From Micrococcus flavus (lineage in GTDB: Bacteria > Actinomycetota > Actinomycetes > Actinomycetales > Micrococcaceae), in assembly GCF_014204815.1 (NCBI RefSeq), contig NZ_JACHMC010000001.1, positions 496,001 to 560,000 of the forward strand: a DNA stretch of 64,000 nt. Direction: 5' to 3'. The translations under genes and the position numbers were made by a program. Below are positions 36,233 to 44,693 of the stretch, piece by piece (position 1 is the stretch's first letter; each line of letters starts with the position of its first letter). The notes under the pieces are model-generated. The model worked only from the letters and a program-made list of their open reading frames with translations. It had not been told where the DNA came from and searched no databases.

Positions 36233-37228
36233 GTGCTCATTGCACAGCGCCCCACGCTGACCGAAGAGGTCGTCTCCGACCGTCGCTCCCGGTTCGTCAT
36301 CGAACCCCTCGAGCCCGGCTTCGGCTACACCCTCGGCAACTCCCTGCGCCGCACCCTGCTGTCCTCGATCCCCGGGGCCTCCGTGACCAGCATCCGCGTG
36401 GACGGCGTGCTCCACGAGTTCAGCACCGTCAACGGCGTGAAGGAGGATGTCACCGAGATCATCCTCAACATCAAGCAGCTCTCCGTCTCCTCGGAGAACG
36501 ACGAGCCCGTGGTCGCGTACCTGCGCAAGCAGGGCGCCGGCGTCGTCACGGCCGCGGACATCACCGCGCCGGCCGGCGTCGAGATCCACAACCCGGACCT
36601 GCACATCGCGACGCTGAACGCGAAGGGCAAGTTCGACATGGAGCTGACCGTCGAGCGCGGCCGCGGCTACGTGACCGCCGCGCAGAACAAGTCCGCGGAC
36701 CAGGAGATCGGCCGCATCCCGGTCGACTCCATCTACTCGCCGGTGCTGAAGGTGACCTTCAAGGTCGAGGCGACCCGCGTGGAGCAGCGCACCGACTTCG
36801 ACCGCCTGATCCTGGACGTCGAGACCAAGGAGTCCATGGTCCCGCGTGACGCGGTGGCCTCCGCCGGCTCGACGCTCGTCGAGCTGTTCGGCCTGGCGCG
36901 TGCGCTGAACGAGGACGCCGAGGGCATCGATTTGGGCGACGAGCCCGCGCAGGCGGAGTCGTCGGCCGACCTCGCCCAGCCGATCGAGGACCTCGAGCTG
37001 ACCGTGCGCTCGTACAACTGCCTCAAGCGCGAGGGCATCCACACCGTGGGTGAGCTCGTGGCCCGCTCGGAGGCCGACCTGATGGACATCCGCAACTTCG
37101 GTGCGAAGTCCATCGACGAGGTCAAGGAGAAGCTGTACGAGCTCGGCCTGTCCCTCAAGGACTCGCCGGCCGGCTTCGACCCCCAGGCGCACGCTCACCA
37201 GGACGACGACCCGTTCTCGGACTTCTGA
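36233..37228 (+). CDS. rpoA: DNA-directed RNA polymerase subunit alpha
   Basis: The alpha dimer seeds RNA polymerase assembly, and its C-terminal domain reads UP elements and activators. The 331 residues comprise the NTD ([20 protein letters not shown], then [18 protein letters not shown]) and the CTD after about residue 240 with [20 protein letters not shown] and [18 protein letters not shown] 36233 ([12 protein letters not shown]) is chosen because AAGGA ends 7 bases before it; the nearby ATG 36227 is too close to that site. Confidence 0.98.
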   Translation: MLIAQRPTLTEEVVSDRRSRFVIEPLEPGFGYTLGNSLRRTLLSSIPGASVTSIRVDGVLHEFSTVNGVKEDVTEIILNIKQLSVSSENDEPVVAYLRKQGAGVVTAADITAPAGVEIHNPDLHIATLNAKGKFDMELTVERGRGYVTAAQNKSADQEIGRIPVDSIYSPVLKVTFKVEATRVEQRTDFDRLILDVETKESMVPRDAVASAGSTLVELFGLARALNEDAEGIDLGDEPAQAESSADLAQPIEDLELTVRSYNCLKREGIHTVGELVARSEADLMDIRNFGAKSIDEVKEKLYELGLSLKDSPAGFDPQAHAHQDDDPFSDF

Positions 37229-37300
37229 GCCGCACCGCACCCCTGACATCTTCGACCCCGCGCCCGGAGCGGCGCCGGGTCCCACCCGAGGAGTAACACC

Positions 37301-38044
37301 ATGCCCACCCCCACCAAGGGTCCGCGCCTGGGCGGCAGCCCGGCCCACGAGCGCATCATGCTGGCGAACATGTCCGCCCAGCTGTTCGAGCACAAGTCGA
37401 TCACCACGACGCTCACCCGCGCCAAGCGCCTGCGCCCGCACGCCGAGCGCCTGATCACCATCGCCAAGAAGGGCGACCTGCCCGCCCGCCGCAAGGTGCA
37501 GGGCATCATCGCGGCGAAGTCGCGCACGAACAAGTCGATCGTGCACGAGCTGTTCACCGTGATCGCCCCGGCCATGGCCCATCGCAACGGCGGCTACACC
37601 CGCATCACCAAGATCGGCAACCGCCAGGGCGACAACGCCCCCATGGCCGTCATCGAGCTCGTGATGGAGCCCGTCTCCGGCCGTCAGGCCGTCGTGGCCG
37701 AGGCCGAGCGCGCCGCCGCGTCCGCCCCGGCGCAGGAGACCGCCCCGGTCCAGGAGTCGACCCCGGTCGAGGCCGTGGACCCGGCCGCCACCGAGGACGT
37801 CACGGTGGAGGAGTCCCGCGAGGCCGCCGCCGAGATCCCGGCCGCGCAGCCCACCAACGAGGACGGCTCCGCCCCCGAGGGCGCGTCCATCAAGGGCAAC
37901 ACCAGCTCGAAGAAGTACCACGTGCCCGGCTCGCGCTGGTACGACCAGACGACCGCCGAGGTTTGGTTCTCCACCGTCGAGGAGGCCAAGGCCGCGGGCT
38001 TCGAGCCCGCCGGCGGCGAGGCCGCCCAGAGGATCGCCGAGTGA
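37301..38044 (+). CDS. rplQ: 50S ribosomal protein L17 fused to a C-terminal sunset-like domain
   Basis: L17 packs near the tunnel exit. Residues 1-130 are a normal L17 ([52 protein letters not shown]). The protein is 247 residues, roughly twice the usual length. An acidic linker (about 140-200, rich in Pro, Glu and Ala) leads to a short domain with [20 protein letters not shown] and [16 protein letters not shown]. This resembles what I recall as the sunset domain found on other actinobacterial proteins. It ends the alpha operon; two hairpins follow. Confidence 0.95.
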   Translation: MPTPTKGPRLGGSPAHERIMLANMSAQLFEHKSITTTLTRAKRLRPHAERLITIAKKGDLPARRKVQGIIAAKSRTNKSIVHELFTVIAPAMAHRNGGYTRITKIGNRQGDNAPMAVIELVMEPVSGRQAVVAEAERAAASAPAQETAPVQESTPVEAVDPAATEDVTVEESREAAAEIPAAQPTNEDGSAPEGASIKGNTSSKKYHVPGSRWYDQTTAEVWFSTVEEAKAAGFEPAGGEAAQRIAE

Positions 38045-38051
38045 TCCGACG

Positions 38052-38119
38052 CCCGGCCGCCACGGCGGCCGGGCCGACGCGAGCGGGCCGTCATCCCACG
38101 GGGTGGCGGCCCGCTCGCG
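38052..38119 (+). terminator. tandem terminator hairpins after rplQ
   Basis: Two hairpins occur in a row. The first is a 9-base stem (38052-38060 with 38065-38073). The second is a 13-base perfect stem (38078-38090 with 38107-38119) with a 16-base loop. They close the alpha operon upstream of the truA promoter and have no T-tract. Confidence 0.7.
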
Positions 38120-38157
38120 TGCGTGCGGGCGCGACGGGCACCTGGCCGGGCGGCTCC

Positions 38158-38163
38158 TACGAT
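38158..38163 (+). promoter_or_regulatory. -10 box for leaderless truA mRNA
   Basis: TACGAT is followed by GGGGGAC (7 bases) and then ATG 38171. The GGGGGA could also serve weakly as a ribosome binding site, but it is too close to the start. Leaderless initiation is the simpler reading. Confidence 0.55.
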
Positions 38164-38170
38164 GGGGGAC

Positions 38171-39046
38171 ATGCCCGATTCCGCCGCCGACGTCCGCATC
38201 CGCCTCGACCTCGCCTACGACGGCGCCGGGTTCCGCGGCTGGGCCGCGCAGCCCGGTCTGCCGACGGTCCAGGGCGCGCTCGAGGAGGCACTCGAGCGGA
38301 TCGTGCGGCGCCCGGTGCGCACGGTCGTGGCGGGGCGCACCGACGCCGGCGTCCACGCGCGCGGGCAGGTGGTGCACGCGGACCTCACGGCGGGGGAGTG
38401 GGAGGCGCTCGCCCGCGGGCGGGCCGGCGTCGACCCGGCCGAGGCCCTGCTGCGCCGGCTGGGCGGCGTGCTGGGGCCGTGGGACGGCGCCGTCGTCGTG
38501 CACGGGGTGCGGCGGGCCCCGGACGGGTTCGACGCCCGGTTCGGCGCCCTCTGGCGGGCCTACGAGTACCGGATCAGCGACCGTCCGCAGACCCGTGACC
38601 CGCTCACCCGGCACGGCGTCCACTGGCACGGGTCCCCGGTCGACGTGGTCCTCATGCAGGCCGAGGCCGACGTCCTCCTGGGCCTGCACGACTTCCTGTC
38701 CTTCTGCCGCCCTCGCGAGGGCGCGACCACGGTGCGGGAGGTCCTCGACGCGCGGGTCGAGCGCGGACCGGAGGGGCTCGTGACGGTGCGGCTGCGGGCG
38801 GACGCGTTCTGCCACTCCATGGTCCGGTCGATCGTGGGCGCGCTCCTGCAGGTGGGGGAGGGGCGACGGCCGCCGGGGTGGACGGCGGGGCGGCTGGCGG
38901 TCCCCGCGCGCGACTCGGAGGTGCGCCTCGCGCCGGCCCGCGGCCTCACGCTCGTGGAGGTCGCGTACCCGGAGGACCCCCGGGACCTGGCGGCCCGGGC
39001 CGAGGGGACCCGTGCCCGGCGTCCCGCCCTCGACGCCGGCTCCTGA
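38171..39046 (+). CDS. truA: tRNA pseudouridine(38-40) synthase TruA
   Basis: TruA converts uridines 38-40 of the tRNA anticodon arm to pseudouridine. The 291 residues include RLDLAYDGAGFRGWAAQPGL and the catalytic GRTDAGVHARGQVVH, with the nucleophile Asp of RTDAGVHA. Further on are YEYRIS and CHSMVRSIVGALLQVGEG. It is a family-length protein with a short C-terminal tail. ATG 38171 is selected from the -10 spacing and the family N-terminus. Confidence 0.95.
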   Translation: MPDSAADVRIRLDLAYDGAGFRGWAAQPGLPTVQGALEEALERIVRRPVRTVVAGRTDAGVHARGQVVHADLTAGEWEALARGRAGVDPAEALLRRLGGVLGPWDGAVVVHGVRRAPDGFDARFGALWRAYEYRISDRPQTRDPLTRHGVHWHGSPVDVVLMQAEADVLLGLHDFLSFCRPREGATTVREVLDARVERGPEGLVTVRLRADAFCHSMVRSIVGALLQVGEGRRPPGWTAGRLAVPARDSEVRLAPARGLTLVEVAYPEDPRDLAARAEGTRARRPALDAGS

Positions 39047-39064
39047 GACCCCCCCCGTCCGTTT

Positions 39065-39093
39065 TGGACCGACATGGGCGGAGCCGGTAGCAT
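39065..39093 (+). promoter_or_regulatory. promoter of rplM-rpsI (TGGACC-17-TAGCAT)
   Basis: The -35 TGGACC (39065-39070) and -10 TAGCAT (39088-39093) have a 17-base spacer. The predicted start is near 39100, giving a leader of about 215 bases before rplM. The leader shows no ORF I would support. Confidence 0.7.
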
Positions 39094-39314
39094 GGGCGGA
39101 CGTTGCGCATGCCCGCACCCGGATGCGTCGTGCCGCGAGTGGCTCAGTTGCATGGCCGTCATCTCGCGCCGCACCCCCGGGGCTCTCGGGCCCGGACGCC
39201 TTCCAGCCCTCACCTGGGGGACCGGCGCGCACGGAGAACTGAACAGCACGCCCCCGTCGGACTCACGCCCCGGCGTCGGCGGCTGTGACCGAACCGACCC
39301 TGAAGGCAGACAAC

Positions 39315-39758
39315 GTGCGTACGTACACTCCCAAGCCTGGTGACGCCGACCGCCAGTGGCACATCATCGATGCCACGGACATCGTCCTCGGCCGCCTCGC
39401 CACCCACACCGCCACGCTCCTGCGCGGCAAGCACAAGCCGACGTTCGCCCCCCACATGGACATGGGCGACTACGTCATCATCGTGAACGCCGAGAAGGTG
39501 GCCCTCACCGGCTCCAAGCTCGAGAAGAAGCGCGCCTACCGCCACTCGGGGTACCCGGGCGGCCTGAAGTCCGAGTCCTACGCGGAGCTCCTCGAGAAGA
39601 ACCCGGTCCGCGCCGTGGAGAAGGCCGTCAAGGGCATGCTCCCGAAGAACTCGCTGGCTGCCCAGCAGATGACCAAGCTGAAGGTGTACCGCGGTGCCGA
39701 GCACCCGCACGCCGCCCAGCAGCCCGCCACCTTCGAGATCGGCCAGGTCGCCCAGTGA
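39315..39758 (+). CDS. rplM: 50S ribosomal protein L13
   Basis: L13 is an early 50S assembly protein. The 147 residues [20 protein letters not shown]...[15 protein letters not shown]...[20 protein letters not shown]...VAQ match the usual actinobacterial length. GTG 39315 is chosen over GTG 39285, which would add ten atypical residues and lacks a ribosome binding site; AAGG lies 8 bases before 39315. rpsI follows after 40 bases. Confidence 0.97.
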   Translation: MRTYTPKPGDADRQWHIIDATDIVLGRLATHTATLLRGKHKPTFAPHMDMGDYVIIVNAEKVALTGSKLEKKRAYRHSGYPGGLKSESYAELLEKNPVRAVEKAVKGMLPKNSLAAQQMTKLKVYRGAEHPHAAQQPATFEIGQVAQ

Positions 39759-39798
39759 CCCTCGCGGTCGCCTGAGCAGACCTCTTCCAAGGAGAATC

Positions 39799-40290
39799 AT
39801 GAGCATCAACCAGAACGACGACGTGGAGCTGACGAGCTACACCTCCGAGTCCTCCTCCGCCGCCGCCGACGCCCCCGCCGTCTCCGAGCGCCCGGCCCTG
39901 ACCGTCCCCGGCTCCGCCGTGGGTCGCCGCAAGGAGGCCGTGGCCCGCGTGCGCCTCGTCCCCGGCTCCGGCCAGTGGACCCTCAACGGCCGCACCCTGG
40001 AGAACTACTTCCCCAACAAGCTGCACCAGCAGGAGGTCAACGACCCCTTCACCCTGCTGGAGCTCAACGGCGCGTACGACGTGATCGCCCGCATCCACGG
40101 CGGTGGCCCCTCCGGCCAGGCCGGCGCGCTGCGCCTGGGCATCTCCCGCGCGCTCAACGAGATCGATCGCGAGCACAACCGTCCCGCCCTCAAGAAGGCC
40201 GGCTTCCTCACCCGCGACGCCCGCGTCATCGAGCGCAAGAAGGCCGGCCTCAAGAAGGCCCGCAAGGCCTCGCAGTTCTCGAAGCGCTGA
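39799..40290 (+). CDS. rpsI: 30S ribosomal protein S9
   Basis: S9 reaches the P-site tRNA with its C-terminal tail. The 163 residues have a roughly 35-residue acidic and Ser/Ala-rich extension ([20 protein letters not shown]...), as in other actinobacteria. The core follows: [39 protein letters not shown] and the tail ending [11 protein letters not shown]. Ends with the conserved SKR. ATG 39799 follows AAGGAGAATC. Confidence 0.97.
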   Translation: MSINQNDDVELTSYTSESSSAAADAPAVSERPALTVPGSAVGRRKEAVARVRLVPGSGQWTLNGRTLENYFPNKLHQQEVNDPFTLLELNGAYDVIARIHGGGPSGQAGALRLGISRALNEIDREHNRPALKKAGFLTRDARVIERKKAGLKKARKASQFSKR

Positions 40291-40346
40291 TCCGCTCCGA
40301 CGCCGGTCGGACCGCCTCCTGGGCGGCGCCCGTCCGTCGTCGCCCC

Positions 40347-40383
40347 CGTGGCCGGTCGCCCCTCTCCGGGGCGGCCGGCCACG
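40347..40383 (+). terminator. terminator hairpin after rpsI
   Basis: The 16-base arms (40347-40362 with 40368-40383) have one G-T pair and a TCTCC loop. There is no T-tract. It ends the rplM-rpsI unit 14 bases before the next -10 box. Confidence 0.75.
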
Positions 40384-40397
40384 GCCGTGTCCGGCGG

Positions 40398-40403
40398 TAG
40401 GAT
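40398..40403 (+). promoter_or_regulatory. -10 box of the PPK2 gene
   Basis: TAGGAT lies 50 bases before the PPK2 start, with no clear -35. The transcript would begin near 40410 and include a GAGGAGCCCCG ribosome binding site. Confidence 0.5.
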
Positions 40404-40453
40404 CGGAGGCGTCCGGACGACGTGGTCCGGGACGCAGACGACGAGGAGCCCCG

Positions 40454-41434
40454 ATGGCGGAGAAGACCCCCGACGCCCCCCTGCCCGAGCACGAGCTGGA
40501 GGCCCCCGGCGAGGACCATCCCTTCGCGGTCACCCATGACTACGCCGCCGAGGTGGACGAGATCCGCGAGCTCGGGCGGACGCTGGGCGGGGACAGGGCG
40601 CTGCCGACCCCCGACCCGCAGGCCTGGCGTGAGGGGTACCCGTACAAGACGAAGCTCAGCCGCAAGAGCTACGAGCGCCGCAAGCGCGAGCTGCAGATCG
40701 AGCTGCTGAAGATGCAGCTGTGGGTCAAGGAGACCGGCCAGAAGGTGCTGATCATCTTCGAGGGCCGTGACGCCGCCGGCAAGGGCGGGGCCATCAAGCG
40801 CTTCAACGAGCACCTCAACCCCCGCGGTGCCCGGACCGTCGCCCTTGAGAAGCCGACGGACGCCGAGGCGTCCCAGTGGTACTTCCAGCGGTACATCCAG
40901 CACCTGCCCTCCGGCGGCGAGATCGTGATGTTCGACCGCTCCTGGTACAACCGCGCCGGCGTCGAGCGCGTCATGGGCTACTGCACGCCCCAGCAGTACC
41001 TCGAGTTCATGCGGGAGACCCCGGAGCTGGAGCGGATGCTCGTGAACTCCGGCACCCACATCATCAAGTTCTGGTTCTCCGTCTCCAGGAACGAGCAGCT
41101 GAACCGCTTCGCCGCGCGCGAGACCGACCCGGTGCGCCGCTGGAAGCTCTCGCCCACGGACCTGGCCTCCCTGGACAAGTGGGACGACTACACGAACGCC
41201 AAGGAGGCCATGTTCTTCTACACCCACACGGCCGACGCGCCGTGGACCGTGGTCAAGTCGAACGACAAGAAGCGGGCCCGCCTCGAGGCGATGCGCCACG
41301 TCCTGCACACCCTGCCGTACCCGAACAGGGACGAGCGGATCGTGCACGCCCCGGACCCGCGGATCTGCGCCCCGGCCGACGTGCTCTCCGAGGTGGACGA
41401 GTCCGCCGGCGGCTCCTTCCCGCGCGTGCGCTGA
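40454..41434 (+). CDS. ppk2: polyphosphate kinase 2 (PPK2 family)
   Basis: PPK2 enzymes transfer phosphate between inorganic polyphosphate and nucleotides, usually making GTP/ATP from NDPs. The 326 residues carry Walker A EGRDAAGKGGAIKRF (about 103-117), the PPK2-specific lid RSWYNRAGVERVMGY after Walker B IVMFD (D161), and WKLSPTDLASLDKWDDYTNA. The single-domain length fits the short PPK2 type. A two-sided terminator follows. Direction of the reaction in vivo cannot be told from sequence. Confidence 0.93.
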   Translation: MAEKTPDAPLPEHELEAPGEDHPFAVTHDYAAEVDEIRELGRTLGGDRALPTPDPQAWREGYPYKTKLSRKSYERRKRELQIELLKMQLWVKETGQKVLIIFEGRDAAGKGGAIKRFNEHLNPRGARTVALEKPTDAEASQWYFQRYIQHLPSGGEIVMFDRSWYNRAGVERVMGYCTPQQYLEFMRETPELERMLVNSGTHIIKFWFSVSRNEQLNRFAARETDPVRRWKLSPTDLASLDKWDDYTNAKEAMFFYTHTADAPWTVVKSNDKKRARLEAMRHVLHTLPYPNRDERIVHAPDPRICAPADVLSEVDESAGGSFPRVR

Positions 41435-41461
41435 GCCGCGGGGGCCGACCGCCGGCCCACC

Positions 41462-41505
41462 CGACGACGGCGCCCCTCCCCGCGCGGGGAGGGGCGCCGT
41501 CGTCG
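41462..41505. terminator. bidirectional terminator between PPK2 and the amidase
   Basis: A perfect 20-base-pair stem (41462-41481 with 41486-41505) around a 4-base loop lies between convergent genes. GC-rich, with TCGTC at its ends; no T-tract. Confidence 0.8.
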
Positions 41506-41525
41506 TCCTGCCGGGCGGGCCGCGC

Positions 41526-42341
41526 TCAGCCGCCGGTGCGGCTGCGGTACTCCTTGTAGTTCTCGGTGTCGATCTCCGAGTCGTCGAAGAGGTTGTCCGC
41601 GCCGAAGCCCTCGGTCACGTGGTACTCGCCGGACTCGAGGGAGAGGCGGACGTCCTCGCGCAGCACGGGCAGCTTCGAGTAGAAGGCGTCGCCGCAGCAG
41701 CTCGTCTTCACGATGTCGCGGTGGCCGATGATGCGCGACGGCGGCAGCTCGTACTGCTGGCAGATGTAGGAGGCCAGCTTCACGAGCCCGGCGTAGAGGC
41801 TCTGCGGGGGCGGGTTGAGCATGTAGAAGCCCTCGCACTCGATCCCCAGGGCGTACGCGTTGAAGCCCAGGGCGTGCACGCCGAGCATGAAGTCCTGGCC
41901 GCCGTTCAGCGTGAACAGGGAGCCGTGGCGGCCCTCCAGCGGATAGCCGCCCCGCGACATCGTGAAGTGCTGGCCGGAGTCGCCCCATCCCTGGTTGATG
42001 TGCTGGCTCTGGACGCGCTGGGCGATGTCCACCGCGGCCTGACGGGAGCCGTCCGTGACGTTCGGGGTGGCCGTGTGGTGGATGACCAGGTACGAGGGAC
42101 GCTCGTACAGCGTCTGCTGGTGGCCCTCGGGGATGCGCGCACCCCAGTCGATCGTGGAGAGGATCTCGGGCGCCTCCAGGCGGGGGGCCGCCGCGGTGGC
42201 CCCGTCCTCCTGGCCGGTGGCCGGGGCCGCGGACCCGTCGCCGTCGGCGCAGCCGGACACGACGCCGGCGATGGCGAGGCCGGCGCCGCCGAGCACGGCG
42301 CGGCGGGGCCACCGCGAGGAGGGGATCGGATGATCGGGCAT
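41526..42341 (-). CDS. Tat-exported lipoprotein N-acetylmuramoyl-L-alanine amidase (amidase_2/PGRP fold)
   Basis: The enzyme cleaves the bond between MurNAc and L-Ala in peptidoglycan outside the membrane. The 271-residue precursor has a twin-arginine signal (SRWPRRAVLGGAG, residues 9-21) and a lipobox VVSG-C with Cys31, so a membrane-anchored lipoprotein is expected. The catalytic domain has IDWGARIP, VIHHTATPN (zinc His near 88) and GHRDIVKTSCCGD, where His207 and Cys215 are 8 apart as in T7-lysozyme-type amidases. ATG 42341 follows GAAGGA. Likely role: wall turnover or recycling. Confidence 0.88.
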   Translation of the reverse strand: MPDHPIPSSRWPRRAVLGGAGLAIAGVVSGCADGDGSAAPATGQEDGATAAAPRLEAPEILSTIDWGARIPEGHQQTLYERPSYLVIHHTATPNVTDGSRQAAVDIAQRVQSQHINQGWGDSGQHFTMSRGGYPLEGRHGSLFTLNGGQDFMLGVHALGFNAYALGIECEGFYMLNPPPQSLYAGLVKLASYICQQYELPPSRIIGHRDIVKTSCCGDAFYSKLPVLREDVRLSLESGEYHVTEGFGADNLFDDSEIDTENYKEYRSRTGG

Positions 42342-42421
42342 GCAGGGGGTCCTTCAGATCGGAGCCGCGGGCGCGGCCCGCGAGGTGGTGACGGGACCGG
42401 CGGACGGTCGTCACCGGGGTG

Positions 42422-42427
42422 ATCCTA
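42422..42427 (-). promoter_or_regulatory. -10 box of the amidase gene
   Basis: The minus strand reads TAGGAT about 80 bases before the ATG, with a weak TCACGA 17 bases further upstream. The region also serves as upstream sequence of glmM on the other strand. Confidence 0.45.
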
Positions 42428-42505
42428 CCGGTCCCGATACGGGATCGTGACCTCCGGGGGCGGCCCTCCGGCCGTGGCGCCGGTACCGGAGCGGGGTGCG
42501 GATCG

Positions 42506-42511
42506 TAGACT
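42506..42511 (+). promoter_or_regulatory. -10 box for leaderless glmM mRNA
   Basis: TAGACT is followed by CGGGCACC (8 bases) and then ATG 42520. No Shine-Dalgarno sequence is present, so transcription probably begins at or next to the start codon. Confidence 0.6.
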
Positions 42512-42519
42512 CGGGCACC

Positions 42520-43875
42520 ATGTCGAGATTGTTCGGAACCGATGGCGTCCGTGGCCTGGCCAACGAGACCCTCACAGTGGAGTTGTCCGTCCAGCTGGCC
42601 CAGGCGGCCGCGCCGGTGCTGGGGGCGGACGCGTTCGCCGCCGGCCGCCGGCCCGTGGCCGTGGTGGCGCGCGACCCCCGCATCAGCGGCCAGTTCATCA
42701 GCGCGGCCGTGCTGGCAGGGCTCGCGTCCTCGGGCGTGGACGTCTGGGACGCCGGCGTGCTCCCCACCCCGGCCGCGGCCTTCCTGGTGGGCGACCTCGG
42801 CGCGGACTTCGGCGTCATGATCTCGGCCTCCCACAACCCGGCGCCGGACAACGGCATCAAGTTCCTCGCCCGCGGCGGGCAGAAGCTCACCGACGAGCAG
42901 GAGGACGAGATCATCCAGCACCTGGAGGTGGAGCACCCGTTGCGCCCCACCGGCGCCGACGTGGGCCGTGTGCGCGTCTTCTCCGACGCGGAGGACCGCT
43001 ACGTGGTGCACCTGCTGCAGACGCTGCCGCACCGCCTGGACGGGCTCACCGTGGTGCTGGACTGCGCGCACGGCGCGGCCTCCGGCTGCTCCCCGGACGC
43101 GTTCCGCGACGCCGGGGCCTCCGTGGTGGTCATCGGCGCGGAGCCGGACGGGCTGAACATCAACGAGGGCTGCGGCTCCACGCACCTGGAGCGCCTCCAG
43201 GAGGCCGTGCGTGCGCACGGGGCGGACCTCGGGATCGCCCACGACGGCGACGCCGACCGCTGCCTCGCGGTGGACGAGAACGGCGACGTCGTGGACGGGG
43301 ACCAGATCATGGGGATCATGGCCCTGGCGCTCAAGGACCGCGGCGAGCTGCGCGACGACACCCTCGTGGTGACCGTCATGTCCAACCTCGGCCTGAAGCT
43401 CGCGATGCAGCGGGAGGGCGTCCGGCTGATGGAGACGCAGGTGGGCGACCGCTACGTCCTGGCCGGCATGAAGCTCGGCGACTACTCGCTCGGCGGCGAG
43501 CAGTCCGGCCATGTGATCTTCGCGGACCACGCCACCACCGGCGACGGCGTCCTGACCGGCCTGCAGCTGGCCGCCCGGGTGGCGCAGACCGGGACGCCCC
43601 TGTCGGGGCTCGCGGGCGTCATGGAGCGCCTGCCCCAGGTGCTGGTCAACGTGCGCGGCGTGGACAAGTCCCGCGCGGGGGAGGACGCCCAGGTGCAGGC
43701 CGCCGTGCTCCTGGCCGAGCAGCGGCTCGGGGAGACCGGGCGGGTGCTGCTGCGTCCCTCCGGCACCGAGCCCGTGGTGCGCGTAATGGTCGAGGCCCCG
43801 GACGAGGAGACGGCCCGTCGCGAGGCGGAGTCCCTGGCCGAGGTGGTCCAGCGCGAGCTGCGCCTGCACGACTGA
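42520..43875 (+). CDS. glmM: phosphoglucosamine mutase
   Basis: GlmM converts glucosamine 6-phosphate to glucosamine 1-phosphate for UDP-GlcNAc synthesis. The 451 residues include LFGTDGVRG (residues 4-12), the catalytic phosphoserine motif [15 protein letters not shown] with Ser104, the metal loop [10 protein letters not shown] and the C-terminal [18 protein letters not shown] 42520 fits both the family N-terminus and the -10 spacing. Works with GlmS, encoded 3 kb downstream. Confidence 0.97.
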   Translation: MSRLFGTDGVRGLANETLTVELSVQLAQAAAPVLGADAFAAGRRPVAVVARDPRISGQFISAAVLAGLASSGVDVWDAGVLPTPAAAFLVGDLGADFGVMISASHNPAPDNGIKFLARGGQKLTDEQEDEIIQHLEVEHPLRPTGADVGRVRVFSDAEDRYVVHLLQTLPHRLDGLTVVLDCAHGAASGCSPDAFRDAGASVVVIGAEPDGLNINEGCGSTHLERLQEAVRAHGADLGIAHDGDADRCLAVDENGDVVDGDQIMGIMALALKDRGELRDDTLVVTVMSNLGLKLAMQREGVRLMETQVGDRYVLAGMKLGDYSLGGEQSGHVIFADHATTGDGVLTGLQLAARVAQTGTPLSGLAGVMERLPQVLVNVRGVDKSRAGEDAQVQAAVLLAEQRLGETGRVLLRPSGTEPVVRVMVEAPDEETARREAESLAEVVQRELRLHD

Positions 43876-43895
43876 GCCCGCCGGTCGAGCCCGCC

Positions 43896-44087
43896 GTGAC
43901 CTCCTCCCCGCCTCCGCCTCCGCGGCCGCGCCGCTGGCCGCTGCTGGCCGCGCTCGCGGCCGCGATGGCGGCGCTCTGGATCCTCGCCCTGCTCGCGGTC
44001 CAGGCACCCACGTGCGAGCGGGACGGGTCGGTCGTGGACTGGCTGCCCTGCCTGGCCCAGGAGGAGGGCGGTCCGCGCTCGGGCTGA
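43896..44087 (+). CDS. 63-residue single-span membrane protein, function unknown
   Basis: This GTG-started ORF lies 20 bases after glmM in the same direction. The sequence has a proline-rich start (SSPPPPPRPRRW), one membrane helix (about residues 16-36, LLAALAAAMAALWILALLAV) and an outer tail with two cysteines (APTCERDG and WLPCLAQEE) that could form a disulfide. I do not recognise a family. Coding is supported by the organised membrane segment and gene-sized placement before a terminator, not by homology. Confidence 0.5.
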   Translation: MTSSPPPPPRPRRWPLLAALAAAMAALWILALLAVQAPTCERDGSVVDWLPCLAQEEGGPRSG

Positions 44088-44104
44088 GCGCCCGGACGGA
44101 CGAC

Positions 44105-44143
44105 GGGCCCCGGTCCGCCTCGTGAGCAGGCGGGCCGGGGCCC
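44105..44143. terminator. bidirectional terminator between the small ORF and mscL
   Basis: The 16-base arms (44105-44120 with 44128-44143), with one T-G pair and a 7-base loop, lie between convergent genes. No T-tract. Confidence 0.75.
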
Positions 44144-44163
44144 GGGGGTGTGCGGGAGAGGGA

Positions 44164-44595
44164 TCAGACGCGGGGGTCGGTGCCCGGGAGCGGGGCGCCG
44201 CCGCCGCGCTGGGCGGAGAGCAGGTCGCGGATCTCGGTCAGGAGCGCGACGTCCTCGGGGGTCTCCTCCGCCGTGGGGTCGATGCCGAGGCGGCGGTTGC
44301 GGCGCTCGATCATCGTGTTCATCGGCGCCACGATGAGGAAGTAGATCGCTGCGGCGACCAGGAGGAAGTTCACCAGCGCGGTGAGGACGACGCCGAACCT
44401 GATGTCGTTGCCGTTGAGGGTGACCAGACCGAACGAATCGACGTTCGGGGACTGGAACAGAGCGGAGATGAGCGGCATGATCACGGCCTCGACGAGCGCG
44501 GTGACGATCTTGCCGAAGGCGGCGCCGATGACCACGGCCACGGCCAGGTCGACGACGTTGCCCTTCATGATGAAGTCCTTGAATCCCTGAAGTAT
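44164..44595 (-). CDS. mscL: large-conductance mechanosensitive channel MscL (start may be ATA)
   Basis: MscL is the pentameric tension-gated valve that releases solutes on osmotic downshock. The conserved first helix and TM1 read KGNVVDLAVAVVIGAAFGKI, TM2 is FLLVAAAIYFLIVAPMN, and a charged C-terminal bundle follows. From ATG 44568 the protein is 134 residues, but the ten codons before it encode ILQGFKDFI in frame, matching the MLxGFKEF helix of other MscLs. The family start would then be ATA at 44595, given here as the outer limit. AAGGA 7 bases before ATG 44568 supports the shorter form. Confidence 0.85.
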   Translation of the reverse strand: MLQGFKDFIMKGNVVDLAVAVVIGAAFGKIVTALVEAVIMPLISALFQSPNVDSFGLVTLNGNDIRFGVVLTALVNFLLVAAAIYFLIVAPMNTMIERRNRRLGIDPTAEETPEDVALLTEIRDLLSAQRGGGAPLPGTDPRV

Positions 44596-44693
44596 CGGAC
44601 CAGTCCAGGTCCGGCAGAGGTTGACGCGGGCAGGAAGAGGCGTCTCCGACGTGTGATGTCCGCCACGCCCCCCCTGTCGGTCCGGAGCTCCGG

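Noticed and set aside
39285-39314. Earlier GTG start for rplM giving a 157-residue L13
   Set aside because: No ribosome binding site lies before 39285, and the extra ten residues are absent from the family; GTG 39315 has AAGG 8 bases upstream.
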